The notes under the pieces were generated by a model. That model worked only from the letters and a program-made list of their open reading frames with translations, did no database searches and was not told where the DNA came from. A stretch of 64,000 bases of DNA. It comes from Diogma glabrata. Taxonomy: Eukaryota; Arthropoda; Insecta; Diptera; Cylindrotomidae. This document shows positions 36,591 through 48,879 of this stretch, piece by piece. The translations under genes and the position numbers were made by a program. Location: the NCBI GenBank assembly GCA_963693315.1, contig OY856188.1, positions 266,905,114 to 266,969,113 of the forward strand, read 5' to 3'. The first letter of the stretch is position 1, and every line of letters starts with the position of its first letter.

Positions 36591-38939
36591 TTGGGTTGAT
36601 CTCCTGGCATGATATCCTTAAGGACGCCTATTGCCATTTCACACTCAACCAAACAGACAATCTTTTTGGTTATATTAAAATTGGATATATTAAGAATCCA
36701 ATATTTCAAACGAAAAATGCTGATGATTCCGCCCACTTGTTTGTATCCGTCAATTTTTAATACGCTTAACCATGTTATGTGGCACGTCTACGGACAACTC
36801 AACATTGTGTATTATACTTTCTCAAATTCTCTGGTTTGTTAACCCTCATTGGTAAGAAAAGTTTTTAATTATGAAAACTGATGATGAAACAATTATAGCA
36901 CATTTCTGAACGAGAGTTTGTCGGCTATTTTATATCCAGGAAATCTAACAAAAATTGTAATCTATATGATTTATCATCAGAACACCTAATTTCTACACAA
37001 ACAGAGGCACATAAGCCTAAAAAACGTGAGTTATAGATTTAAAACAGTAAATATTGAGCCCATTGCAACACATTTCAAAAAGGACTTACCAATTTGCCAA
37101 ACACGGTGTGTCGGTAAAACCGGTCCAAATGTAAATTTAATTTTAATCTCATTGAAAACCAGTTTTATGATTTTTGATATTTGGATATCACACCACAATG
37201 CAGCAGTATAGCAGCAATAATTTTTTTAACCAACACATAATTAAAAAAGATTTCGAATCCAAGACAACAAAATTGACTGAAATTTGTTTTAGAAAACGGG
37301 GTAACCACGTCCGAAAAAATTTGTCTGTACCTAAACATCTATTGTACCTAAACATGCCAAAATGTCAACTGTCGAACTCTGGGTAACCCTCGTTTTCTAA
37401 AACAAATTTCCGACCACCTTCCACACCCTAACAAAAACAAAATTGTGGTAGTAAATTTACAAGACACAAAAAGAAAAGAGGTTGAATCAAGGAAAATAAG
37501 AGATAAAAAAGCTGTTGAACTCGTCCAGGACAGGCACCGTACGAAGTATAAAATATGTGGTAGTCATCATATGAAAGGGGTGACGGTCTGCTGACGGTGT
37601 GCTGATATAACCTACCTTTAAATGACTGACTAAAATGTCTAACACTTTTGTTGGGAGAATATGCTGGTTATCTCATGAAATTGCCGAAAAAATGCACCTT
37701 GTAAATTCTCGAATCGCCATTTTGAAAAACGACTCAAACGGCATATGGCTTTTTAGAGATCATATCTTTTCCAACATTTAATGTATAAACGCTTACCTCA
37801 TAGTCTTTAAAATTTTTGTCAGCAGCCTAAACTAGTAAGAGAGATCTTAAAAATCTACAAAAACGGTGCTATTTTGGCAATTTTCCAACTCAATTCAAAT
37901 TCTATACGGTTTTTCTAAATAGTACGAATAGTCAAAATTCACTTTAAATTTTACTGTTTTTATCGAAAAAGCGGCATTTTAAAATCGCCGTTTTGAAAAA
38001 TTGTAATCTGCTACAGGGCATTCGAAAACTCTTATAAAAACGAAAGCTAGAGAGTCGGATCCGAAGCATCTTAGAACTCGCCAAAGGTGACTATATCTAA
38101 TGTCAAACGACCAACGACCGACCACTACATGCGTAAGGGAACACCGTATGCAAGGTTGCGTGTGCAATCGCAATTCCAACCTTCAGCGATATCGCCAAGT
38201 TAATGCGCTTGTACATCGCTGTTAGCTTTCCAGACACTTTTTGCGTTCTGAGAAGCTCAGAGAGGTAAAACCCCAGCTAATGAATTTGGTAGTAGAACTT
38301 GAATTCGGCGTCATTAAATCTTACGTTGAAGGCTGCTACCAAAAAAATGGTTGGTTACTGCTAAACTGTGCCAATAACCATCAGCACAGTGACCGACAAA
38401 TGCAGTATCGAGGCTATTCATGAGGGAATTAAAGCTAAGAAGAGTTACGTCGACCCAACATGCTTAAAGCATACCCTCCTGACTGTGCCAAGGAACCAAC
38501 AGAAAATATTCTAAGGTGACTCAGTGCCCCAAATTCAGAAATAAGGCCGAGATCAGGACCATCCTGAAGCATCAGGACCTGCTAAGATGGATTTTGCAAT
38601 ACTGGTGGTAATTCCGGACTCAGTACCCGAGAAACAACTACAAAGCTACAAATTCAGGCTATTCTTGCTAGAATCGGCGCAATTCATGCAAGAATAACTG
38701 TAGCTGGGTCCACTACTTTGCGTGACGCAGTCGTAAGCGACAAATAATGCACACCTAGTTTTGGAAAAAACGATTCTAGTTCGTTGTCTGTTAGCCTGAA
38801 AACATTGACAGCTAAATCCACTCCAGTTTGATCAAGACAGCCACGTTCCAAACACACCAACCCAGTCCAGAACACGTGAACTGCTGCGTCCCTGCTCCGT
38901 CTGAGCCTAAATAGCCGTTTGAGAAAAAAAAATGGAAAT
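36591..38939. other. Unassigned mixed sequence before R1/LOA-like LINE
   Basis: Composition is less AT-rich than to the left and many short frames occur on both strands. The part from about 38220 on may be 5' debris of the LINE that follows, but no endonuclease motif is readable. A 77-aa frame at 36609-36842 contains no assignable domain. Confidence 0.4.
37279..37410. repeat. Inverted repeat, ~28-bp arms
   Basis: gaaatttgttttagaaaacg at 37279-37298 is exactly complementary to 37391-37410, and the pairing continues with gaps through ggggtaacc. The loop is about 75 nt. Confidence 0.8.
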
Positions 38940-40374
38940 AAATCTGCCTAACGTAAGTTGCGCTCAAACTAACCTGCACATTTGCAACGGCCCCAGCTAA
39001 TTTGAATAATTTTATCTGACAGGAAGCAAACGATTTTATGTTCATTCGGAAACCATGGGAAGATATCAAAAAAGTAAAAGGTCTTTCGACCAACAAAAAC
39101 ATACAACTGATATACTTCTCAGGAGATGGACTGCAAAACTTACTTGCGTCTGACCACACAAATTCTCTGGGTTCAATCAGCAGGCTAAGTACCTACACCA
39201 CCAGCTGCAGTGAAACTCTAAAAAAACACTATTACCGATGCACTTTCTGGGCTCAAAACTTGTGAGCTCAGAAGAGCAAAACTTACAAAACTTTGGTCCG
39301 TTGGATCCTAAAACTAGAAAATTTGCAGACCAACTGGTCAATATAATATTCTTCCCCAACAGAACGATTTGGACGGTGGATTTTTTTCGGTTCGTTCAAA
39401 TCTACAGAAGACGACGGAATGATTATTCTGAAAATTATGAAAAAGGTGCTGGACTACTACATTCCGCATGTATGCCTGAAGTATAAACCTCTCAATTCGC
39501 GTCAGCATGCCTATCAAACCAGGAAATCTACGGAAACGACATTGAACAAAGTAAAAGAGATTGAGAGCACACTGTAATACAAGAAGGCACTTTTATGCAC
39601 CTTTATGGACATACTAGGGGCCTATGATAATGTCCATTCTGTCAAGAAATGGCCACTAAGAAACATCTGAACTCCGCACATTTTGCAACATGCTACAAAG
39701 TCAAAAAATTATATCAACACTGGGCAATACACCAGTAACTGTGAAGATATCTAGCGGTTATCGCCAATGAGGGATACTATCTCCGTTGCTTTGGCTGAAA
39801 GTTGCTGATGATCTTCTAGATAAGCTAAAACATTACGGTTTCTTCACTGTAAGTCACGCCGACGATATATCAGTTATGGTGCGAACTGCGAAGTAACAAG
39901 ACACTACTGTCGGTGAGCAACCCAGGCAGCTTTGAACCTCGTGATTAATTGGTGCAGCAAGGTAAGGCTATCTGCAGTCAATTCACCAAAAAAGCTGCGG
40001 TACTGCCTTTACTAACAGAAGAAACTTCAATTTTAATCCTCCTGTTTTTAACGCTGGTCAAATACACATAATCAAGGATATTTTGTATTTAGGTGTGATC
40101 CTGGAGCTTATACCTAAAATACGTCTGTACAAACCAAAGAAAGCTTTCTTTTCCTGCAATGCTCACAAAAATACCAAAACTTTTGTCATCTGTACCACAG
40201 GTGTTTTCAAAACCGCATCAACATCAACAACATCATACTCGATCCCTGGCACCTACACATTAGATATGTTTCAGCCCCAAGCGCTCACAGACTGCAGCTC
40301 TTAGAAATATTCAAACCTCTAATGGCCATCTAACGATCATCTCGGAACTAAAAAACTAAGTGAAGACAAACCAA
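38940..40374 (+). pseudogene. R1/LOA-like LINE reverse transcriptase, heavily decayed
   Basis: At about 39425-39560 the translated IMKKVLDYYIPHVCLKYKPL and the following NSRQHAYQT-KSTETTLNKV match the RT segment before the first catalytic Asp in R1/LOA-type LINEs. FMDILGAYDNV follows at about 39605-39635, giving the A-motif Asp. HADDIS at about 39855 matches the catalytic box. NRRNFNFNPP and ILYLGVILE near 40010-40110 correspond to the thumb-side F-x-R and YLGV motifs. Stops and frameshifts are frequent. The region before 39390 is too degraded to place. The end (40015-40374) is present a second time at 40750-41159. Confidence 0.75.
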
Positions 40375-40753
40375 TTTGCTCATCACGCATCAATACTTAT
40401 TCGATTCAGCAGCTTTTATATCACCCAACTGAACCCGGAGAGATGACCGGCTAATCCGAGCGGGAGGATATGGAGAGTGGGATCGGACTACATTATGGGG
40501 TGAGTACGGTCATATATATATGTATACCTATAGATCTTTGTGTATGAATGTGTGGGGGTATGTATATGGATGTACGTAGGTGTGTAGGACTGAGTGCGTG
40601 TGGGAGTGAGTGCGTGAGTGAATGAAGGTGTGAGAGCGTGTGAAAGTGTGATTGAATATGGGGTTGGACGGGGTGATCGCGGTTTGTTCGTATATGGGGG
40701 TTGCCACAGTCAAATCATTTCACTTAGTCCTTTTTTTCCATTTAACCCCCAAC
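40375..40753 (+). repeat. Dispersed repeat D, copy 2, inserted in the LINE
   Basis: Starts tttgctcatcacgcatcaat and shares gattcagcagctttta, ggctaatccgagcgggagga, cggactacattatggggtga, a TG-rich tract, gggttggacggggtgatcgc and tttcacttagtcc with 44683-44960. It ends at ccatttaaccccc, short of the other copies. It sits between the two copies of the LINE thumb segment. Confidence 0.9.
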
Positions 40754-41159
40754 AGAAGAAACTTCAATTTTAATCCTCCTATTTTTAACGCTGGTCAAAT
40801 ACACATAATCAAGGATGGATCCATCCACGTAATAAATGGTGAAAAAATCAACAAATAATCAAGGATATTATGTATGTAGGTGTGATCCTGAAGCTTATAC
40901 CTAAAATACGTCTGTATAAACCAAAGAAAGCTTTCTTTTCCTGCAATGCTCACAAAAATACCAAAACTTGTGTCATCTGTACCACAGGTGTTTTCAAAAC
41001 CGCATCAACATCAACAACATCATACTCGATCCCTGGCACCTACACATTAGATATGTTTCAGCCCCAAGCGCTCACAGACTACAGCTCTTAGAAATATTCA
41101 AACCTCTGATGGCCATCTAACGATCATCTCGGAACTACAAAACTAAGTGAAGACAAACC
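40754..41159 (+). repeat. Second copy of LINE thumb segment
   Basis: It repeats 40015-40374 almost base for base (aacagaagaaacttcaattt ... aactaagtgaagacaaacc). It carries an extra ~55 bp (ggatggatccatccacgtaa and following) before the repeated YVGVIL motif. The duplicated pair flanks repeat D, so the duplication and insertion are probably linked. Confidence 0.9.
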
Positions 41160-41750
41160 CGTGATGTGGTGGACTGCATGCCAAACTCAACTGATCTAGA
41201 CAGACAATTTATTGTTCAGATTGGGCTCAGGGGCTTGAGAGCTAATTACGAACACCTCCATCAAATGTTAGCATCTCCAATGAGGGCACTGGTGCAGATA
41301 GGTTTGGCCCCAGGACTAAACGGACGTTGGTACTGAGTACCTATGCAACAGCCATAGGTGCTATGCTATGCTGTGTGCTGAGATAAGAGCACAGACAAAT
41401 ACATTATCTCTGTCATTTAAACAAGGCTATCCGCTATCAATTCAAGGCGCTTCAATTCAAAGCTAGTATGCAAATGCTACCAAAATCAACAAAAACTATC
41501 AAAACCAACCGCGTCACACTTGTTTGGGTAGCTGGCAACACAGGCTGCACATCTTATGCAGTAGCAGATTCGCTAGCAAAAAAGGGGCCAATACAAAGTT
41601 TATTGGTTTATTGGTCCGGTGCCATGCTTTGGGCTGACAGTTCCCTGAAAACAAAATGGACAGCTATAGAGAAGGCGGCGAGAGGGCCTTTTGCATTCTC
41701 CGTTTGTTTGTATGAAAAATCATTCACTTACACACAGTTTTCAATGTAAG
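41160..41750 (+). pseudogene. R1/LOA-like LINE C-terminus with RNase H
   Basis: The frame at 41468-41749 contains RVTLVWVAGNTGCTSYAVAD followed by SLAKKG, matching the RNase H end motif (V-L-WVPGH-G---N--AD-LA--G) that R1, I and LOA-type LINEs carry after RT. The catalytic His of the GH pair is replaced (AGN). Shifted frames upstream (about 41400) fit the start of the same domain. The copy lacks a clear 3' tail. Confidence 0.75.
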
Positions 41751-43429
41751 GCATAAACTCTAATTTAAACATAATTGGGGAGGTGTAACCACGCTTAAAC
41801 CAGCAAACAATAGTTGGGAAATGAAATTGAAAGTATTCCCTAAAAAAATTGTCAAAAATTGCCAATCTTTTCAAATCTCACCTTTTTACAAATTATATAA
41901 ACATACACAAAGTAAATAAAATTAAATAATAAAAGAGTTGTAAGAAAATACTAATTATGTAAATTTAAATATAAAAGAAAATTACAAAAGAAAAAACAAC
42001 ATAAAACTGGGTAACGACACAGAAGGGATCTTAAATTCACTTTTATAATAAAAATAATTTCTTAATTTCTAAGATTTCTTTCGTACCACCGGCACCACTA
42101 ATTTATTATTTTAAAGAAAATGAAATAGAAAATTAAAAAGTTTTTTTTTTTTCAGAATTAATTTTCTTTTGTTTGTTCAAAAAGAAAAAAAAATTTAAGT
42201 GGACGGACCGTCGTAGCCGAAACTTTTATTTCTATGTTTAATTTAATAACTAAATTCTGACAGTTAAATTTATAAACTGTAATGGATTAAAAAAAAAAAT
42301 TTTTCTCGAGTTTCATCACTTTATGTAAATCATATTTTGATTAATTTAAGATTTGATTTATTGTATGAATATTTCACTTTAATAAAATGCGAGTAGTATT
42401 TCAATTTTCACTTTTTCATTTAACTTTAAAAGTTTTTCTACTGTTTCTTAAAGAAACCAACATATCTTTTTTTTTCAACAATTTAATCTACATAAAATTA
42501 CAACATAAAAAACAAAATGAAAAATTAAACAAAATTAACATAAAACATGATAAATCTTAATAATAATATTAATTTTCCTCGTATGCATCAGTAAAAGATT
42601 ATGTAAATTTCGCCCGTGTTTTTTTCTCACATCCTTGAAAAAAACTTATATGTCGTTTTTCTTTTATGATAAAATCAAGGCATAAATAAATATAATCCGA
42701 TTACGAAAGTAAATAAAAAAATAATTAAATAAAATACTTGAAAGTTTAACTTCAATTAATAAGTTTTCTGTTGAATGTGTTATGTACATATTTTACTGAA
42801 ACGCGTTTTATTATAAAAAAAATGAAAATTAATTATAAATAAACATAAGATTTCTATCTTAATTTTAACGCAATAATAACAAGAAATATGGATAAAAAAA
42901 ATATCAACATCGTTTTTTGTGATGAAAATCTGATTTACGAGGGCTTACTTTCTTGTGTTTTTCTTATTTATCTATTTTTTTTTTTTGTTTTTTTGCTTCT
43001 TAAGACAACGATGGTATAACATTTGTTGGTGTTATTATTTATGAATATAATGTTTAGGCTGAAATCTTAATAGAAAATTTTGTATATGCGAGGGAATGGA
43101 AAGAAAATGTTATAGATTTCTTTCAACCGTTTTTTGTATATTTTCGTTGTTAGAATAAAGAATGTGCGTGCTAAAAAACAAGTGAATGGTGCGATTTGAT
43201 TTCTTGTTTAGAAAACAAAACCAAAACATTTCGTAACCGGATCTGTTCTCATTTATCATCTTAAACTAACATTTTGTTGAAAGAAAAAAAAATAGTATGC
43301 TTAAACGTTAATTTAAAGCTCCATTTATATGAACTTGCAGCTTTAACTAACATTTCTTTGTTAAATAATTCGATTGCAATCACTCAATTTATTTGGATTT
43401 CAGAACAAAAAATTCTATCCGCATTCTGT
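41751..43429. other. AT-rich intergenic sequence
   Basis: No gene or repeat family is recognised; long A and T runs are frequent. Confidence 0.55.
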
Positions 43430-44035
43430 CTATACGATCTTGTAACGAAGTAGTCTGGTGATCAACGTAGCAGTTGTGTAATTTCCTTGAATTAGAGACG
43501 CACTACTTTCTCACACGCATTAAATTTGCATGAACGGAAGCTTTCCTAGTTGTTTTCGTTTTCCTTTAAACATAGTCCCTTATACTCAACCCTTAATCAC
43601 CATCTGTAATGGTTTCCGTTGAAAAGTTATCATAAACTAGTTGTGTGCTATTTCCCAATATAATTTTTGTTGATATTCAATTTGTAATCGTTAATAAAAA
43701 CATCATAAGTGCCATATCATTGATTCGTAGTTCCGCTATTCACATATAGATCTCCTGCAATCGTTTTATAATCAGTGTTTCTCTTTGTAATTATTTTCCA
43801 ATTTTTAGTACAAGTTAATAGTGAAGACACTTAGCAGGGACAAATAATTAACGAAAGGAAAAAATAATTCATCAACGGTCGTTACGTTTTGGTTATAAAT
43901 ACGCATAGTTACGTATAGAGGCCCTCTTAGTCTATTATTTACTCTTATTCTGATCTTTTAATTCTTGTTGGATTTTGGATTTGGTGTCGCCTGCGTATTG
44001 AGCTATCAGCTGTGTTTTTCGGTAAGCATTTTTGA
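43430..44035 (+). promoter_or_regulatory. Promoter/first-exon-like cassette P1
   Basis: TATAAAT at 43894-43900 is followed 35 bp later by the A of TCTTAGTC (43925-43932), a plausible initiator. A donor-like GGTAAGC sits at 44021 and is followed by atttttga. Upstream are cacacgcattaaattt (43512) and gttatcataaactagttgtg (43626). Each of these parts recurs, in the same order, in P2 (54118-54619) and most of them in P3 (59075-58668). No coding exon is recognised downstream. Sequence conservation is seen directly; promoter function is inference. Confidence 0.55.
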
Positions 44036-44682
44036 TTTTTTGGAGGAAATACTGACAACAGCTAATCAGGTGAGTCAATCCCAAAGAATGGTGGGATTAA
44101 ATGTAGTAATCCGTGATTGACCAAATCTCAACAAATAAAGGAAATAAAAATGTTTTCTTTTTGATCGGAACATATGAGCCAAAAAGAGCCGGAATGAAAA
44201 AAAAAATTAATTTTGTGTTTGTGTTTTTTTGTCCTCAAGAAATCTAGTTCGTGAACATAGTATAATTCTTTGAAGTGCTTGCTTAACTTAAATTATTAAA
44301 TGAAGTGATTTTAAAATAGAAAAATAAGAAAGCTAATTTATCAGCCCAAAATTTGTTGTTAAAAATTTTGATAATGGCTGCGTTGTAATTCAGATGTTAA
44401 CTTTGATATTATAAAATTTAAAAAAAAAATGCATAAGTTAATTTGTGTCGCGTAGTAAATTAAGTAGAAAAAACATTTTCTGTTGCGTTCGTATCATAAT
44501 ATTTAATTTATAAACCCAAAATAAGATATAAAGCAAAAAAAATAGAATAAAAAAAAATCGAATCAGACAAATTGAAAGCCATTAACTTTCCGGTTTGGCA
44601 CGTTAATTACAGGTGAATTATTTTTTTTTTGTATATATATTTTATTTTTGAAAATAACTATCTTTTATTGCAACATTTGCTC
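44036..44682. other. AT-rich sequence downstream of P1
   Basis: No open frame or exon is recognised. A gctaatcaggtgagt near 44066 could act as another splice donor but nothing supports an exon. Confidence 0.4.
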
Positions 44683-45110
44683 ATCACGCATCAATACTTA
44701 CTCGATTCAGCAGCTTTCATATCACCTAACTGAACCGGGAGAGATGATCGGCTAATCCGAGCGGGAGGATCGGACTACATTATGGGGTGAGTACGGTCAT
44801 ATATATATGTATGCCTATAGATTTTTGTGTATGGTGAGTACATGAGTGAATGAAGGTCCGAGAGCGTGTGAAAGTGTGATTGAATATGGGGTTGGACGGG
44901 GTGATCGCGGTTTGTTCGTATATGAGGATCGCCAGAGTCAAATCATTTCACTTAGTCCTTTTTTTCCATTTAACCCGTTTTCATTCATGAGATTGGCGTA
45001 CAACACGGTTATTTGTAATGGAGCAGTAGGATTCCTTTCTCGACCCCATAGGCTGAAGCTAGCTTGGGGCTAAATAAATCTCATCCATGTGCGCGACCTG
45101 CTATGCATCG
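44683..45110 (+). repeat. Dispersed repeat D, copy 3
   Basis: The most complete copy on the plus strand: it starts gctcatcacgcatcaatact, passes the ggctaatccgagcgggagga and gggttggacggggtgatcgc blocks, and continues through ctcgaccccataggctg to gcgcgacctgctatgcat. The TG-rich tract is shorter than in the 40.4-kb copy. The 75-aa frame here is not conserved between copies. Confidence 0.85.
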
Positions 45111-45940
45111 AAGAAGCTCTTCACTGCAATCTTGGATTGGATCTTGACCGTTTAAAAACAGAAACGAGGCTAAAAATATATTCGAGATATGAAAATGTAT
45201 TTCGCAGGACAGATGACGGTAGCTAAGAATTAACGGATGGAAAAGGAAAGGAAAGATGTTCGTCATTTATCATGCAACATATATTTCTGATAAATCATTT
45301 TAATAATAAATACATAATAAAATACCATTGTTGGTAACAGTTAAATATTTTGACTGTTGTGCCCGGCATGAGACATCTTATGGGTGCTGGCTCTTCCACA
45401 CCATTTGTAACAACTAATGTAGCGTAATTGAATATCCATAAAGAAAACATTTTCTATTGGCATCGAGCCAATTGGTTATCAGTCTACAACAATATATTGC
45501 ATGTTAAAGTGAACCTCCTTAAACTGTATTATTGATCCTCGTACTTCAACATTTGGATAACCAGATTTTCTTCTACGATGCATACAATCTCTGCCCCTGT
45601 TAAAATCTGAAAGGTGAAAGGAAAATAATCTTCATCACCTTTATTTCACACGAATGGCTGGTGTGCCTATGGGCAGTTTTATTTCTTAATTTATTTACCA
45701 CGTCCATGAGCTGCATGATCTGCTAGTAATTTAAAATCCCAAGTGCTCCCACCATGGTGAGTTTATGCCAAACGGTTGTGTCAAAGTCTTACATAACTTT
45801 GTTAACCAAACTCAGTATTGAACCAATTTCAGAATCCAAAGTGAATTGATTCAGAATTGAACGTATTAGACTTGGCAATCTGCTATCCAAGTGGTTTTGT
45901 TGAACGTTGACCTTTTTGAATCGGCTTCAGTATAGAATAT
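45111..45940. other. Unassigned sequence
   Basis: Moderate GC with interrupted minus-strand frames. A VWHKL followed some 40 residues later by SCEIK faintly recalls the copia-type GAG-pre-integrase finger, but the match is too weak to call. Confidence 0.35.
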
Positions 45941-46288
45941 TGTTACGACTCTGCGTCGGTTCTTTTGGATTATTGGGGAACTTTTTATAAATAATGAGAC
46001 AGTAATATGATGTTGAAGGATCTCTGATATTTATTTTACGACTTTACAATAATTGCCTAATTTAGTTAGCTGCAATCACCAGCTTCTAACCAAAACACCC
46101 GCCAAACACTTCCCGTTTGACCACTCTCTGCTCCTTCAGTAGATCTCCCAGTAATTGGCTTGACCTCTCCAATAACTAAATCTGTATTAGTTACTGCTAC
46201 ATTATACTTAACACTTGTTCACTTCACTTGTTCACTTTTTATAATTGAAATCACTACAATTTGAATAAAACAGCTCAGTCAAATAACA
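45941..46288 (-). repeat. Gypsy 3' LTR (minus orientation)
   Basis: Ends are TGTTA at both termini in inverted orientation (tgttacgact at 45941; taaca ending 46288). On the minus strand a TATA-like attataaaaagtg lies near 46240 and an AATAAA signal near 46030, in the right order for U3-R-U5. It directly follows the truncated pol at 46318. No 5' LTR is seen right of 48250. Confidence 0.65.
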
Positions 46289-46317
46289 ATTCGAATACAA
46301 TTGCCTTACATTGATTG

Positions 46318-47300
46318 TCATGCTGCTTTTATACTCATGGCATGGCTTCTAGCATCTTCTTTAAAGTAATAAATTTTTTGAATTATTTCTGATTTTTCGC
46401 GGTAATCGACGCAAAAACGTAGTGATCCATCGTTCTTTCTTACCAGTTCCACTGGCGAGCTCCATGGACTCTTTGATGGCTTGATGACTCTATCACTTTC
46501 CATCTTATCCAGCATATCCTGCACTTCCCCTTGTTTAGCTAGTGGTAACTTTCTAGGAGGTTATCGGATAGAATGAGCGTCTCGAGTATTGATTCGGTGA
46601 CGAATGATGTTAGTTCTTCCGACATCATCATCTCCGCAAGAGAACACATTACTCATCTGTATCAACACCTTCTTCGTTAGAGTCAGTCGGTTGCAATCTG
46701 CTACTTAGGTCTTTCAGTATCGATGTTAATACGGGATTGCTCTCCTGTACTGAACTTTTCTGGTCTTGTCGACAGCTGATGGTGTTGCATTTAGCGATTT
46801 CTTCTCCATTTTTGACATTCACTGGTTTGGTTGGAAGGTTCATCAACTGGACTGGAACTACACCTTTTTTGCTTCTACTAGTATTCGGCCAATCATAATA
46901 TTCCGCCCAAAGTCATTGTTAGCTGGCTCAATCATCACTGGTGATTTACGAACAGTTTTATCTGGTAACCTAGCCCATCCGATCTTCTTTGATTTTGTAG
47001 GGATCTCTATCTCTGCATCACTGATAACACATACTTCAGTGTCCTCGTTGGCAACGAGCAGCACTATTTCCGTATCCTGTTTTAGCAGGTGGTTTCCTAG
47101 ACCCAAGATAAAATTATTCTCCTTCATGAAGTCAAGCCCAATAATGCACTCGTCCTCTATGTCTTAATTGATCTTGAGAATTGATCTTGAACTCCCTGTG
47201 TCCAATGCCAGCGTGCATGGTTTGCTCCCAACGGTTCCTTCTAGAACTAGGCTACCATTCTCTCTTTTTATTTGTGTAACCGCAACCACCAATCTAGGGC
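46318..47300 (-). pseudogene. Gypsy protease and start of RT
   Basis: Minus-strand frames read toward lower coordinates. Near 47200 is the retropepsin site (LALDTGSS), then DECIIGLDFMKENNFIL (about 47160-47100), the usual GLDFL block of this family. Further on are a linker and the RT entry: PPRKLPLAK (about 46560), then MLDKMESDRVIKPSKSPWSS and RFCVDYRE in frame 46524-46318. RT stops before its catalytic YVDD: the sequence jumps to the LTR at 46288. So most of pol (palm, RNase H, integrase) is deleted. Stops between protease and RT show inactivity. Confidence 0.88.
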
Positions 47301-48246
47301 TTGGTAATTAAGCCAGCTTTCGCCCTTCGAAATTGGCACGATCTAGTTTTCCGACGTCGAAGCGCAGCTCCCCCTTTCTTGCTGCTGCTCTGGTGTTTTG
47401 CATTCCCGACTGATGTGCCCTAACTGGCCACAATTCCAACATCGAGATTGATCTCTCACAATTCCAACATCTGACTCTTCCGGATCTGAGTTTTTGACCT
47501 CGCTTAGGCCACTCTTCTAAACTTTTGATGAGCATAATTGCTTCATCGAGCGCTGCTTTGATTGTTTCTTCGGAAACTTCCACCTGGCGCACTTTATCTG
47601 ATCCATACGCTCTTTTTCCGGCTTTTATCTGTAGGGCTAGTGCCAATACTTCCGCGAGGAGTTTCTTTCTACTCAAGTACAATTGGTTTCTCATATGAAC
47701 CTTACGTAGAGGGTTGATGAATGTATCCACTGCTAGCTCACCTCGGTGCTCCACATTGTAGTTAAGGTAGGCCAAATTTACAAGCCTCACGATGTCAGCT
47801 TCCAACTCCTGTAAACTCTGACTCCTTGCTTTCTGGTTTTGAGCTGCATCCGATGCAGTTTGCGGCTTGCATATGACTATCGCCATATCTGACTCCCAAG
47901 GCTTCCATAGGCTGGTTGTAATCGCGCTTTGTCGATGATAACGTCTGTAAGATTTCAGCAGCTGCTCCTTTTAACGACAATATGAGCGGGTTTGTTTTTT
48001 GTTGGTGATCAGTCTCAGTTGCTGCTATCTCAAACTGCATCTTAAAGATCTGGTAATATGTAGTTCCATCAAATGTTGGCGTTTTCATTTTGGTACTGTT
48101 GTGAATGAAGTGAATGACGCCACACCTCCGGACTTTACCCGTGCTATTTCCTGGAGAAGTTTTTTCCGAAAGCTTTTGTAACTCTACTTCGGTTTCTTGG
48201 CGAAGCTCTTCTGTTACTTTCCGCAGATCACTTTCTATGTTATTTA
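47301..48246 (-). pseudogene. Gypsy gag with CCHC knuckle
   Basis: On the minus strand the reading begins with a charged, coiled-coil-like stretch (about 48240-48150) and then MKTPTFDGTTYYQIFKMQFE at 48088. ALSLKGAA-type capsid sequence follows (LILSLKGAAAEILQTL). A frameshift near 47870 leads into frame 47886-47308 with SLQELEADIVRLVNLAY and LALALQIKAGKRAYG, typical of gypsy gag in arthropods. A complete CCHC knuckle (CWNCGQLGHISREC) is present at about 47440-47400, in a shifted frame. It is preceded by a partial direct duplication of about 28 bp that starts the knuckle a second time. Upstream LTR is missing. Confidence 0.9.
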
Positions 48247-48618
48247 TTTTTATTTGCGGAAAGTAAGATGACTCAATAGCAATACAAATTTTTATGTATA
48301 GTCTTTCCCATGCAAGTTAGTGAACTTGTTTAGTCCAAAAACAAATCTTTTTATCATATTTGCATCAATATAATGTTGTTATCTTGAGATTGATCTCATT
48401 CACTTCTAAATCTTTTAATTAACAGGATATAAAGAAACAAGTAGACACAAAGGCGACTAGCATTGTAAAATAGATTAAAATTAATGGTTGAAAATCTTTA
48501 TAATGTGGCTATAAACAAACGTAACCGAAACTGCGGGTGAATGCAAAACAGCACGAATATCAAACTTGACAAATTAACACAAGTTGATGTACGGAAAACA
48601 TTGACATTTTAATTTTTA
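48247..48618. other. Sequence flanking the gypsy 5' break
   Basis: No LTR, primer-binding site or gene is recognised, which supports 5' truncation of the neighbouring gypsy element. Confidence 0.5.
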
Positions 48619-48743
48619 AAAATATGGAGGGCTGAAACCTCACAGCTCTACGATATCAAGACTTCGGTCTGGGTTAAGGATTTTGATATAGTTTTCGGCA
48701 AAAAACTTTTATGAGGACATGGTTTTAAGTTTTGGGCAGCGAC
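48619..48743 (+). repeat. Dispersed repeat A, copy 2
   Basis: Shares ctcacagctc, gatatcaagacttcggtc and aaaaacttttatgaggacat with 8108-8233 in order and orientation. Confidence 0.85.
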
Positions 48744-48879
48744 GTATATCAAACATAACTCTTTGTTAAAGTACAAGTATTTTTTTATCTCTGTTTAGAA
48801 ATTTATTACAAAACTAACACGAAACGGAAAATCATAATAGATCATAAATTAACATAATTAGTGAAAAGATTAAATACAA

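Noticed and set aside
36600..36850. Weak resemblance to alpha-tubulin acetyltransferase (ILKDA followed by GYIKIGY with suitable spacing, after an AG acceptor-like site)
   Set aside because: Only two short motifs match, a stop follows within the frame and the catalytic part is not readable. It is not enough for a gene call.
45640..45800. Possible copia-type GAG-pre-integrase finger (VWHKL...SCEIK, minus strand)
   Set aside because: Missing second His and Cys spacing, stops in frame, and no integrase core beside it.
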